Of a DNA stretch of 64,000 nt, positions 37,185 to 50,954 are shown piece by piece. Source of the stretch: Hydnum rufescens UP504 (lineage: Eukaryota > Basidiomycota > Agaricomycetes > Cantharellales > Hydnaceae). Location: positions 62,001-126,000 of the forward strand of contig MU128931.1 of the NCBI GenBank assembly GCA_014904985.1, read 5' to 3'. The translations under genes and the position numbers were made by a program. Position 1 is the first letter of the stretch, and each line of letters begins with the position of its first letter. Below the pieces are notes generated by a model. It made no database searches, was not told the DNA's origin, and saw nothing but the letters and a program-made list of their open reading frames with translations.

Positions 37185-39720
37185 TTATCGAAATACGTCT
37201 TCAAAACGTCCGAATTTTGGGGGGACAACCTCTTGAATCTTGAAGGGGCTAGATTCTGGCGTTGAGGGCACCCACAACGTGCTCGATTCGGAGACATTTG
37301 TCGTTGTCTCGCCTTCATGTGTCGACGAAGGGGTTGCAGGAATTAGGACACGAGGCACACAGAGCGTTCTTTGAAGGGTGGGCGTCTTCAGTACTGCAGA
37401 ACGGCAAATAAGAGTCAGAATTTCAATCAACAGAGAAACTCAAGTTAAATTGACCTGATGGGCGGGACGCGGGGGCCGAGGATAATCTCAGAGAAGTCAC
37501 GTTGTTTGGACTTGAGCTCTCTCTCTTGACCAAGGGGGGCGATAACGGCTCTAGTCTTGCGGGCTCCGACTCTCCTTCATTCCGAGGCCCTGTCTCCGCC
37601 CCCTCACGCACAAGTGACCCTCTGGGTTTGACTGGACGCTGTCTCATGACCTTCCTTACAGAAACAGATGTGCTATCTTGCCTGCCTTCATCACCAGCCA
37701 AAGCCCTCTCGATCAGACGGTGAATCTCCGAAGTGACATGTGGGTCGCTGAAAGAGGATAATGAAACAGGCTCGAGAGGCATTCTAGGCGGGGCGTATAG
37801 ATGACGTATAGCATCACCACGCATCTCAGCCAAGTCCGAGCTGTCGGCCGTGCAGAGAGAGGGAAGAGTGTGAGAACTGGGGACTGAAGGCTGGGGATGG
37901 CATTGAATGCTTCGGTTGTCGTCGTATTCATCATGACGTACGATAGATGGGGCGTGGGCTGGGAAGCGACGAAACGGCTTTGACATTATCGAGTCGTCGT
38001 CTGTGGCACTGATATTGTGTACAGGTGCTGGTGCCTTGGTGGTTGAAATCCGGCGATCCGAGGCCAGAAACACATCATCAGGGGGTAAAGGAGATGATTG
38101 GCGTAGCAGTTGCAAGGGATTCGGATCCGTTGGAACTTCTGTCGGCAATTCTTTTGTTAGCATCAACATCTCACCATATACATGAACGAGGAGCTCGCCG
38201 GGTGAAGATTTCGAGGCATCAAGTGACGCTATATCGCGAGTAGAAATACACAGGGGAATCCCATCAACGGGTGAAAGTGAGGAACGGTCTGATAAGGATA
38301 GTAAAGGCACTAATTGCACATCTGCACCGAAGGATCGAAACGAAACGGAAGGTTGCCTAAAGGATATATTTAGATAATAGTTCTAAAATCCCTGAAGGGA
38401 ACTCATCTCACTGGAATGTGAGCGTGAGCGGTTCAAGTGGTTGCGAGTGAGATGGTCGGGTTGGTGTGGAAGGGCGTGGTGAGGCACCACGAAGATTAGG
38501 AAGATTGTGGGTCTTGGTCGGAATCACGGTAGAGGACCTCAATTTTACGTCATGGTTTTCAGATGACTTCACGGACGAATGACCGAAAGGCAGGAAACAA
38601 ACCTTTTTTTAATGGAAGATCCCAACCCAACGGCTTTGAGGCTCAGCTCATGCTCTCCCAGGCTCACAAAGGCGAGCGAGCCTCCAAAACCTCTGCCTTC
38701 CATAGACGAATTCTGCCGGGGGGTCTTGGTAGCTCTGGCTACAGCACCACTTTTCGTACTTCCCGACGGACTGGGAAAAGATGGTGCATAAGAACTTATA
38801 GGCATCGTTACTGAGGCCGACGAAAGAGATTTCTCAAACGGTCCCCAGTCCATGCTGAAGGAAGGTTGCGGGAATGTACCACTCCGCTTAGGGTCAACAT
38901 GGACCCATTTCCGAATTGTCCTGTGTTTGAGGCGAGACTTGGGTGGGGTTGACCTCATATCAAGGCCTTTCGCACGCCTGGGGGTGGACTTTTGGCCGTT
39001 TTCGTCTGAAGTAGTGGGGTCCCAAGCCGAAGTGCACTTTTGGATTGTAGAAATGGAGGCGCGAGATCGGACCGAGATGGTGGGTGTCATAGGCATAGGA
39101 AGCATGCCTTGAGCTGCTAGAGGAGGGCCGTTAAATCTCCCATAGGGGGATGTGCTGTGGTCTGTATTACTTGTATTGGCTGACGAGGGAACATCAAGGC
39201 TGATAAAGGTCCGGCGTTCTTGACCACGTTTCCGTTTGTACGATTTTAAATTCCGGGGCTCGGACCTTTCGACAGAACGAAGGAAAGCGTCGACGGTGAC
39301 TTGAGGGGGTTCATTGAAATCTGTCAGAGCCGGAGCAGGAACAGCAGCCGGTTGATTGATAGAAGGAAGATCGGTGACGCGATACAGAGGGCGAGACTGG
39401 GAATCAGTAGCTTGGGTCCCAAGTGAAGTGAGGGCATTTGGACTGTCAGGCGCGACCGCTCTTCGCTTTCTCTTGAAGAACTAGGAAACACACGTCAACC
39501 ATGATTTCACAATCAATGGTAAAAGACACGCGCGTACAACAGGATCTTCGTGGCTTCCAGTTGGAGGGGAAGAATCCGAATGCATACACAGTCCAGCCAA
39601 ACCTGGCCCCACGTTGTGGTTGAGGTGGTTTGAGGCGGTGTTGTGGCCACGGCAGTTGCCGAGTCGCGTAACACCCATCGCAGCAACAATGTCCTTCAAG
39701 CAAGGTACTCGTTGTTTCAT
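37185..39720 (-). CDS. Unrecognised low-complexity, probably nuclear protein
   Basis: Not recognised. Leftward from ATG 39720, or from the second in-frame Met at 39678 (MGVTRLGNCRGHNTAS). A clean GT-AG intron joins SSPPTGSHEDPV to FFKRKRRAVAPDSPN. Further exons encode PQVTVDAFLRSVERSE, NLKSYKRKRGQERRTFISLD, HRTIRKWVHVDPKRSGTFPQ and MDWGPFEKSLSSASV; then PVDGIPLCISTRDIASLDAS, ELLVHVYGEMLMLTKELP and VTSEIHRLIERALAGDEGR; and the end VPPKFGRFEDVFR. Basic clusters (KRKRR, KSYKRKRG) suggest nuclear import, and Ser/Pro-rich spacers dominate. The ordered blocks and consistent splicing argue for a real gene of roughly 750 residues. Its 5' end is packed against AIP1. Function unknown. Confidence 0.72.
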
Positions 39721-42503
39721 GGGTATATCTCCCTGTGATCCTCATGCCTAATCTGGCTTAATTCAGAACGCTTATTTCCATGCAGTCCGGGGACAGAAAG
39801 GGGCTCATCTACTAAGCTCAGTTCTAGTGGAGACAAAATAGTGTATACCTCAGGTCGAACTGTCATTGTGCGCAACGAGCACCATACGTTTGAAATTTGA
39901 TATCACTTAACGTCTGTAATCACGCCTAGATTCGTGATCTGAATGTAGGCATCGTTTCCACAGTACGATTTACAGAGGACAGCTGATCTTCTGGGATCTT
40001 TAGCACCCTCTCCTTACATCTTCGTATGCCGGACATGTTAAGAATGCCACCGTAGCACGTATATCCCCTTCTGGATATTACTGTGCATCGGCTGATGATA
40101 GTGGAAATGGTACGAAATAAATCCCTAACTTGTTTGGCCGCATATTATCTGAGATTCATGCGACTGTGTTCAGTGCGCGTGTGGGATCTGGTTGGAGAGG
40201 ATAGAGTATTGAAGAGAGAGGTCAAGGTCTTTTCTGGAAAGATGTATGGTGGTGATCGGATGTTATGCATCATACCAACTTACTGTACTTCTTGCTTTGC
40301 AGATTCGATCTAGCTTGGGATGGAGAAAGCAAACGTATATTTTCTGGTGGCCAAGGACTCGACAAGTCCTCTGATCTTCACTCTGTTCCCCTGATGATAT
40401 CTAATATCTATTCTGGTTAGGTTCGGGAAGGTGTTCACCATCGATGGGGGAGGAGACAAGGACATCACAGGACACTCCAAAGTAATCTCCTTCATTCTTC
40501 AGTCCTTTTATTTTGAACATCCAGTGACGGCCTTCCTCCAGAGAATTAATGCCGTATCAATTCGCCATCAAAGACCTTTCCGTGCGGTCTCTGGATCTGG
40601 TACGTCCTCTGTTGCCTTCCAGTCATCGTGCGTTCAATAGTATCACAGATGACAGATCTGTTGTTTTCTACGGTAAATACCATCGGCCACCCGTCGATTC
40701 CACATTCTGATGCCTACCGTCAGACAACTATAATTACAGCAAGGTGATTTCCGATCCGATCTGCGAATTCGGTGCGGAATTAAGTGTGATCATAGACAAT
40801 TACGAATCACGCGAACTGGGTACAAGATGTGAGATACTCACCTTCTGGAGGCCACTTCGTCAGTGTCGGGTCCGACTTCAAAGTTTTCCTTTACGACGGG
40901 ACGACCGGGGATACAGTCGCAGAGGTTCCAAAAGCTCATACTGGCAGTGTGGTAGGGTTTTCCCATTTCAATAATGAAATCTATTACTGCTCACATCCTC
41001 CGTGCATATCAGAGGGGCGTCAGTTGGAGCCCTGATAGCAAATCATTTTTCACCGTTTCCGCGGATCGCACCGTCAAATTGTGTAATCTGCGAACATCTC
41101 ATAATCACGTTCCTTTTCTGACCCGAAACCTCATAGGGGATGCTGAAACACGCCAAGCGATAAGTTCCTGGACAGTGGGCCCAGGAGTCGACCATCAGCA
41201 AGTTGGATGCACCTGGGCAGGCAGCGAAGGAATTGCCAGTCTTTCACTGAACGGCGATATCAACATATTTGACCAACGAACAGGTGATAGACCCAGTAGG
41301 ATTCTCCCGGTTAGTTCTACTTCAATCCCAATCCACGTCAGGATCGTTCTAAGATTCATCATATTGCAGGGTATACAAACCCCAATCACCAGCCTGGCCC
41401 TTTCGCGTGACAAAACCTTGTTTGCAAGCTCTTCTGACGGCAAGGTAGTCGCATTTTCGTCATCTGGCGAGGCTGAACGCGCCAAAGGAGACGGCCACTC
41501 TTCCAAAATTCTGGCCCTCTCTTCCTCCGGCGATCATATCTATTCCACTGGATTCGACGATCGTGTGAGGGAGATAGATGCTCCTGCTCGTTCTTTCACG
41601 TGAGTATTTTTATTTTGAGCGCTGACCCCGCTCTATGTTGTTTTCTCCGGTTTGAAGATAACCTCCCAACTAGTTCGACCGTCGCTGAGATCAAGCCGCA
41701 GCCACGTGCAATTTTTGCCACAAAAGCACGGCTGGTCTTTGCACTTACGGAAAATAGCATTAGAGTTGTTAAGGAAGGTCGGGATCTCTTCAGTTTGGAT
41801 ATGACAAAATATAGTCCCTCTTCGATAGCGGTATCACCGGCGGGACTTGTTGCTGTAGGTGGTGAGGTGTGTATCCGCTTATCACTTTCAGAGATGTTTC
41901 TGCCTGTGTTACTAATTGTAATGGCCTAGGATTCGAACATATACCTGTACCATTGGGAGCAGATCAATTGGGAGAATGTTCAGAACGAAAAAAACAAACT
42001 CCTCGAGGGTGCCAAAGAGCCTGTCCAAATACAAGGACACACTTCTCCTGTGACAGCACTCTCTTTCTCGCCTGACGGTTCACTTCTGCTCTCTGGTGAT
42101 GTATGTGTGAACATCCCTTCCTACATTCATTCGTCTAATACATTTATTCAGTCAAAAGGCAGAGTTGTGCTCTATGATCATGGTCAGAAGGTGTGCGACT
42201 TCCCACAATCCACTGCCATAACTGGGCTCCAAATTCTTTTTGCAGTCCGAAATTAGGGCCCATAATTTCCACACGGCTCGAATCCTCTCCCTTGCCTGGG
42301 CTCCAGATGGGAAGCACTTTGCCTCAGGCTCTCTTGACACCAACGTATTCGTGTGGAGCATTAAACCAAACACGAAACATATCGCCCTCAATAACGTGGG
42401 ACCCGGGGGGATCTCTGCTGTCACCTGGACAGATGAGCGTACGGTGGCGAGTGCAGGAGCGGATGGTTGCATCAGGACCTTTAGTATTACGTTCGCCGAA
42501 TAA
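39689..42503 (+). CDS. AIP1: Actin-interacting protein 1 (WD40 repeats)
   Basis: Cofactor of cofilin that speeds actin filament disassembly; two seven-bladed WD40 propellers in the cytosol. Coding exon 1 is only 16 nt (39689-39704, MSFKQ plus one base), joined over a 62-nt intron to LFPCSPGTERGSSTKLSSSG. Splicing then gives IRDLNHPLLTSSYAGHVKNA, SGYYCASADDSGNVRVWDLV, FDLAWDGESKR, FGKVFTIDGGGDKDITGHSK, INAVSIRHQRPFRAVSGSDD, TITNHANWVQDVRYSPSG and VSWSPDSKSFFTVSADRTVK. The second propeller reads GIQTPITSLALSRDKTL, HTSPVTALSFSPDGSLLLS and ILSLAWAPDGKHFASGSLDT, to FSITFAE. At least 14 exons. Positions match AIP1 closely, including VRVWDLVGED. The gene ends 93 bp from the convergent coiled-coil gene. 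Confidence 0.93.
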
Positions 42504-42595
42504 CTGAGTGCTGAATTGATGAATGTATAGTGTATTCGGCGTTAACTTTGGACGTAGGATCGACAAAACAATTAAAACATACCTGTTACGAGATG

Positions 42596-44886
42596 TTAAG
42601 ATGTTGCTGTACTGTTTTCTTTTGGACGTGACTCGAGCACTGCGTCTGCTAGTCGCTGAAGTTTGATGAGGCCTTTCGCGAATCCAGGTACCTTCAGACG
42701 GCACAGGTGCTGCTCGTCATGGATATATCCGGCTTCAAGAGCGAAATTCTGAAGCTCAACTTCGAGCTCAAGTTTATCTTTGTAGGCCTCCAGCGAAGCA
42801 ATCTGCTCTGCAAGACCTGCGTTTAAGGAAGAAAGTTCGGCACATCCCAAGCGGAATGTTTCGAGCTCGGAACTCGTGTCTTTGAAGTGTTCCTGGACAG
42901 ACCGGAGCTCATCCTCAACTCGGGACATCGATTTCTGTAGTTGGACTCGCGATTCCTCAGCTTCGTCGAGGGAAAGCCTCAAGGTACGGAGATCTGCCTC
43001 GTGCGTCGTCATCCCATTAAGTTGTTCCGCGACGCAGGCATCGCGTTCCTTAATATACTTGTCATGCTCATGCCTGAGAGAGGCCATCTCTTGTTTGAGA
43101 GAGTCCGCGTTTCCATCCCTCTCTGCACGATAGTTCGCCCATTCTTGTTGAGTTCGAGCGAGTGCTATTTCAAGCTCCCCGACGGTTGTCTCGTATTTCC
43201 GAAGTTCGGAGCAAGAGGTTTCGAGCTTGGCCACATTTTCGTTCGCAATATTGAGCTGTGCTTCAGCGTTCTGAGCGTTAATGTTTGCTGCATCTCGTTC
43301 TTGCACGGTCTGGAGCAGGATGGCCCGAAGAACTTGTTCAATGTTATCCTGGGCTTGATCCTCCCGAGATTCGTGATCTTGGGCGCCAAGTCTGAGATCC
43401 TGCAGTTCAGCGCCCTGCGTCTGTATCTTATGCTTCTGCTCCTCAAGCAAGGTCTCAAGCTCCTTGTTACGCCTCGAATACTGATCGCCAAGGATTGTGG
43501 CGTACTGTTTAAGGTATGTCACCTTGTCACGATCTGTCTTCTGGACCTGATCTGTGTGAGCGAGTACGCGGCGAAGTTCCACGGGATCGAGGTCGTATGT
43601 TAGGAGTTCAGAGTTCCGGAGTTGGAGATTGCGAGCTCGTTCCTTTGCAATTTCGAGCTCTGCTTGGGCGGTCTGACAGGCATGACGAGCAGCGTCTCGT
43701 TCTTGGACCGTTTGGAGAACGATGGCCCGTAAGACATCCTCGATATCGGTCGGAGCTTGGTTCTTCGGAGGCCTATCGGTGGACGCGGTCGCAACAGGGT
43801 TGAGGCTAGGTTGACTACGATGGCTCTCCTGAGGCGTTAATGTGTCATCGCCCGGTTCAGGGCAAGTATAAGCCTGGGGTTCGGGGTCAAGTCGCCGACT
43901 GCGGCGATCCGGCTCGGCTTCGAGATGTGGAATGGCCTGGAGATATACGGTGGCCTGTCTCTTGTGAGCGCCTTTGTCCGCGACAGTGTGTGGGGATCGA
44001 TTATCAACGTGTTCACCAACGCATGAATCAATTTGCTCTGAACGGGTTGTCGGTTCAGTGAGATGAAACTCTTGAGGGGAAACTTCGAGCCTCGAGTTCG
44101 AGGGTGGGTCCAGGTCTGATTGAACCTCGGACCCTGCAACCTGGGGAAGATGTTCTTGAGATGTCAGAGTACAAAACGATGAGGACACCAGCTGCCCGTG
44201 TGCGGAGCGAAGTCCATGAGATTCTGCGAGTTTCTGGCTGGTCTCCTGGCACAATCTATCTCGTTCGCGACGAAGATCCTCTATGAGAGACTCATCCTGT
44301 TGGTGGCGGTGCTCGGCTTCAGTAAGGCACGCCTTGAGCTTATTTATCGTGGCTCTGTCGAGGAGAGTTTGGGCTTTGGCTTTCTGATGAAGCAGGAGCT
44401 GCGACTTGCTTTCGGAGCGCAGCTGAGCCATGGCGATTATAGTACTATGTAGGGTGTCGAGAAGGGGCTCATGATCTTGAATTGCACATTGTGACTCAAC
44501 AGGCGCCGAGCTTGGATCGTTTGGACGTCTTCCACGTCCACTTCCATCGCATCGCGAGGTTCAGGCGGTGGACGGGAGGGGCGGAAACGTGCCCGAGGGG
44601 CAGGTGGCAATCTCAAGAGAACGCGTCGCATGGACTGAGCCTTTGAACTAGCGGGCATCGAGGACGGACGGGTCGACGAATCTGCTACAAAATCTTGGAT
44701 TCAGCTTCTGTGGCAATGAGGACTGCAGATAGGCTCACCGGAGGTGCCGACCGAAGATTTCGAAGACAAGCGTTCTGGATCTGCAGTCCTGCGAGCTGGG
44801 ATTGAAATCGTGATTGGGCGCTCACCCCGTCGTTGGATGGAACTACCCTTGACAATAGAAGCGCGGACTAATTTGGTAGGTGCCAT
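42596..44886 (-). CDS. Coiled-coil protein with internal duplication, function unknown
   Basis: Not recognised as a named family. Leftward from ATG 44886 (MAPTKLVRASIVKGSSIQRR); a basic, Ser/Pro-rich head (SMRRVLLRLPPAPRARFRPS) is joined over a GT-AG intron near 44658-44740. The main exon (44431-42596) encodes long heptad-rich helices: LLDRATINKLKACLTEAEHR, LIEDLRRERDRLCQETSQKL, KELETLLEEQKHKIQTQGAE and MASLRHEHDKYIKERDACVA. Two copies of a segment, EDVLRAIVLQTVQERDAAR and EQVLRAILLQTVQERDAAN, lie about 140 residues apart. Between about 44490 and 44560 the reading frame must change by one base (or a short intron be removed) to join MEVDVED to QCAIQDHEPLLDTLHSTIIA. Likely a structural or scaffolding protein; partner unknown. 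Confidence 0.75.
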
Positions 44887-45712
44887 GACAGTTGGTTAGT
44901 AGACACCCAATACGAAGCACTCTCGTGAACGGCAAGGCGACGCCCAACGAAATGCGCCCAAAGACAGCATAAAAGCCTCTGGAGCGATGAGGAAAGGCTG
45001 TGAAGTGTGCGTGTGCTTCAAGGCTCAAGGGTTGGGTTTGCTTCCGGTCTAAGCGCCGAGACCGCCGCATCGTTTCCAGGCTCTTGGACATCCACAAACC
45101 GCTGATGAGCTTCCGAGATCGCCTCCAGGTTCTTCTCTTTCCAATTCACCCTACGCGCCCCAACCACGAACAGAGACAAGGACTTTGGTTCACACGATTT
45201 ACTATCAGGCGTCAAAAACAATACAGCATGCATTCCTGTCATTATTAATAAAATTGAGAGACTCTGCACGCATAATTCATATGGCCGGTACGATGCATAT
45301 GTATGTAACGAAGTAATCAGGAAGAGATGACACCAAGAAAAAAGTAGAGTACTAGATCTGAAGGACTAGACACAGTGGGCATTGGAATCGTCAGAAGGTT
45401 AGGAAATCTGGACAATGCTAGCTATATAGATTGGACACGTCATGAGTGGTGTAGTGGAGGAACTTGTTGTGAATGATGAGGTCTTTGGGGTCGTCGTGAG
45501 TATGAGGGGTCAGGAGTCGTAAAGGGTAAGGTGATAAGACTGGAAAACGATAAAAACCGAGGGTGAAGAACGAGACATTGCAAGATGCAGCACAGGGCAC
45601 CCAGAGTGGGGAACCGGATTGTCTTCAAAAGAAGGAATGTTATTGAAGCATAGGAAACAGCAACGATGAAAAGACAGACGCCAAATCCCCACATCACTGA
45701 CAAGGCTCACAT
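44887..45712. other. Spacer between two leftward genes
   Basis: About 830 bp from the G3BP-like stop to the coiled-coil gene start. It contains the small open frame described separately and presumably the coiled-coil gene promoter plus the G3BP-like 3' UTR. No other feature seen. Confidence 0.4.
45018..45242 (-). CDS. Possible small ORF, 74 residues
   Basis: ATG 45242 begins MTGMHAVLFLTPDSKS; the frame continues through LFVVGARRVNWKEKNLEAIS and HQRFVDVQEPGNDAAVS to a TGA. Composition looks protein-like and the frame is free of low-complexity sequence. No family was recognised and no splice evidence supports it. It could be the 5' leader of the coiled-coil gene by chance open. Confidence 0.25.
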   Translation of the reverse strand: MTGMHAVLFLTPDSKSCEPKSLSLFVVGARRVNWKEKNLEAISEAHQRFVDVQEPGNDAAVSALRPEANPTLEP

Positions 45713-47315
45713 TTACTTAGTGGGATTGGGAGCTCCTCGCGGAGCGCCGCGTCCACGACCCCCTCCAGCACCACCCCTGAATCCACCACGCGAGTCGGCA
45801 CCAGGGGGTGGCCCTCCGCGCGCACCCGAATGAGGCCGTGGAGGCGGCCTATCGGCCCTCTCCTTCCTCGTCTCAACGGTAATGCGTGGAACATCACGGT
45901 TATGTAGCAACGCAGCCGGGTCTCCCTCGCCAATTCGAATACCACCCTCCCCGCCTTGCGTGGTAGGAAGCGAAGTAAGGATGGCGCGTCGGGCGGATTC
46001 AACAGAGTGGAATTCAAGGAAAGCACAAGCCTTGCTACGAACAATCTCAAGTTCCTTGATCGGGCCGAATCGAGAAACGAGGATTTCTCGGAGAAGGGTA
46101 GGGTTCACCTGCTCTGTGACACTCTAGAAAGTGACCAGAACCTGAGAATGAGCGGTCAGAACAAACCAGGAGCCACGTACCTTAACAAAGCACTGGGCTG
46201 TAGTAACTGCATTCGCAGCAGCTGCGGCGGGATGAATGTTGGCAGCACCGTCAGCAGGAGGAGGAACAACAGGGAGGCGAGGAGGTCCGTTAGCTTTGGG
46301 GGCGCGGCGGCAGCGTGAGCAGAGGTGGCCGCCGCGCTAACGCCCTTGGAGTCTGCAGCGAGGTTGGGACCCCATGACCCTGGCTTGGCCGCTGCGAGAT
46401 TGGCCCAAGTCTTTGGGGGGGCAGGTTTCGATGGCACAGCAGGGGGGGTCGAAGGCGTCGCCACAGCGGGGGCGGGAGCAACAGGCTCATCCGCCTTCTC
46501 CACAGGAGTGGGAGGCGTCGCCTCCGCAACAAGAGTGGGGGTCTGGATAGGACTGGCCACACGCGGGGGCGAGGAAGGAGGCGAAAGAGGCACGGTTGTA
46601 GGAGGCTCAGCAACGTGAACATCTTTTTCGATGGGCGCTAAAGTGATGTTTTCTGGTTCTGGAGAGTCAGGCGCTTCCGAAGTAGGATGAGTCCCATTGA
46701 CGCCGTTAGTGATCGGTGGGATGTCTTTGGGGGCCTCTGTATAAGCGGGGGGACCTCGATGGTGTTGGGAGGCTCTGCACGGAGCGGCTGCTGAGGAATT
46801 GTAAGATAACTAGCTTCCGTAACGAGAGCAGGCTCCGGCCGAACATCTTCGTCAGCAGGGGCAACGTCCTCAGAGACTTGATCGTCTGCATCATCATCAG
46901 CCTCTTCCTTAAGGAACCGGAAGATGTCGTTGAGGACAAAGTACCCGTTGGGCTGCTCGGCAAGGAAGAACGTCTGGGCAAATTTTCGCCATGGCTCGCC
47001 ATTGTTGGACATTTCACCGATGACCTGAATGATTATCCCGTTGTTCGCAGAAGACTGCGCGTCGACAGAGTGGATGAAAACCTTGCAGTCCTGGAAACCG
47101 ATAGAAAGGATCTTTTGGTGGATCTCGTGCTGTCCATAGCATGGCTTGCCATCTTCACCCTCCGTCCCGTGGATAAAAGTAGAGTTCTTGGTGTAGAAGC
47201 AGTGAAGACGGCTTGGCTGCTTATTGACAAAGGTATAATACTGGGGGACGAATTGCCATCCGACCTCGGAGGGCACAATCTTCGCAGGAGTAGGATTTGC
47301 AGAAGCGGAAGTCAT
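45713..47315 (-). CDS. G3BP-like RNA-binding protein (NTF2 + RRM + RGG), with two frame breaks
   Basis: Relative of animal G3BP, yeast Bre5 and fission-yeast Nxt3: stress-granule RNA binding and cofactor of a ubiquitin protease. Leftward from ATG 47315. The NTF2-like domain (residues about 15-135) shows VGWQFVPQYYTFVNKQPSRL, FYTKNSTFIHGTEGED, FQDCKVFIHSVDAQSS, GEMSNNGEPWRKFAQTFFLA and GYFVLNDIFRFLKEE. An acidic then Pro-rich region contains the conserved KTWANLAAAKPGSWG. After an intron the RRM reads AQCFVK/SVTEQVNPTLLREI and SKACAFLEFHSVESARRAIL, and the tail is RGG-rich. The frame breaks at 46747-46752 (six G on +) and 46298-46302 (five G on +); one added base at each restores a single frame. 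Consensus error is the simplest reading. Confidence 0.88.
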
Positions 47316-48213
47316 TATAAGATGCTGATGGGTAACCTAGAGTAAGCTGGGAGAGGAGGGGTAACCCTGAGCAAAAGAAAACATACACAGAAGGCGGTTC
47401 TAACACGGTACAAGCACGGAGGCTTTCGTTTTGTAGCGGGGGAATGAGGATGCCAAAAAAAAGAGTGGCGTTGAGTCCGGGTAATGCTGACAAATAGCCC
47501 ATTATAGTACGAGCACTGCTTTCACACTCCGAGTGCTTTCTAGGCCAACACTACCACCTTGTATGTGGCTTAGTTCTCCCGTAGACATACCCTCCGGGTT
47601 TCTGCTGGAGCAGCCCAATATCTTCCAAGGTGTGTCTCACACCTCTCCTGGTCCTGGGTTTTGAGACGTGCTAGCAAGATCATTCTCAGACCATGCCCAA
47701 CGATACGGCGCCCGTCCAATATTCGAAAACTGATAATCGCACAGGACATCCTCTGCTTGAGAGCCAAGTCGGATGTCCTCATCCTGTTGATATCATAAGG
47801 TCCATTACAGGAGACAGTCCCGTATTCGATTCTATCTATACCTTCGCCCGTGGCATGATAAAGACATGAGAACGTGCGATTGGAAGCCAATTGGTTCCCT
47901 ACCTACGTTTCCATTGTGCAAAATTGTTCGTAGTCAGTTGTTTCCAGTGGATACTTCGAGCCCAATGTTATTGCGGCCATACAAATTGCCATACATCTGT
48001 TTGCCTGGTCATACTCCCATATCTACCGTCCTACCCTAGCCTTTTCCCATTGACAGATCGCCCCGACCACGCAGTTACCCACCGCAAGCCTTGCTGCCTT
48101 AGGTAGTCTTCATGACTCCTCAATGAAACACTCTCGGCGAACCCCGAGAATCCTCGCTCCTGCTTGCCTTCAAAAGCCCGCAACAGTCAACGGATTCACC
48201 CCACTGCAGCACC
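47316..48213. promoter_or_regulatory. Divergent promoter region G3BP-like / MAP kinase
   Basis: About 900 bp between divergent start codons. Open frames here are short and motif-free. Direct upstream of the MAP kinase, 48110-48213 is C/T-rich. No pheromone-response or other site was assigned. Confidence 0.4.
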
Positions 48214-50229
<2,016 letters not shown>

Positions 50230-50954
50230 GTGTTACTCCGCATAGTCGGCAGATGTCATCGACGCCAGCTTTGATTGTTTTCTGAATTTTTTTCTGACTT
50301 ATACATAGTGCTTCATGTCTACACCTTTTCTCCATGGACGAACTACAGCATTCCCCTTTTTACATTCCATAAGCGTTACTTCTATACCCATGCTGGAAAG
50401 TGGGTGTCGGTACAATGGTTGACATTTGACGACATGATATTTGATGATTTTGGGATACGTGCTCGTTTGCTGAGCCTGGCATGCTCAAACGCGACATTTT
50501 GGTTGCATTGCTGTGAACGTGTTGGATGAGATTACGCATATGCATGTTATGCTAAAATTGATTATCCATGTGCAGTTGTGGCCAGAAGTTGAGTACGATA
50601 AACTGTGGTAGAATGACAATCGAGAAGAGAAATTAAACTCGAAATTCGGGAAGTATCTTCGGTCGAGACAGATGTCGAGAGAAGTGTCTTGGCCAAAAGC
50701 ACAAATAAGGCGCGGGTTCCCGATATCGACCTTAAACCTCAGATCAAGTAAGGTACAGCGTGCTGTGGAGACCTCAAGCCATGGCGAAAACATGGTCGCG
50801 GGAATTGGGGCTGTACATGGGTTTGATTATGCCAAACTCCAAATATCCCCGCAAACCCACCGTTGTGGGCGTTGTTAGGCCTTATTACATACTGAATCAC
50901 GAGTTTAATGCTATAGTCCTGAAAAACAAAAGGCAAATGGAGACGTGGGAGACA
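50230..50954. other. Convergent spacer MAP kinase / RPC19
   Basis: About 725 bp between two 3' ends. Several open frames of 60-100 codons cover it on both strands, but none shows a motif or a splice continuation. Nothing else recognised. Confidence 0.4.

Noticed and set aside
50275..50793. ORFs of 60-100 codons on both strands after the MAP kinase
   Set aside because: No motif and no splice partner. The real gene nearby (RPC19) stops at 50955 and does not extend into them.
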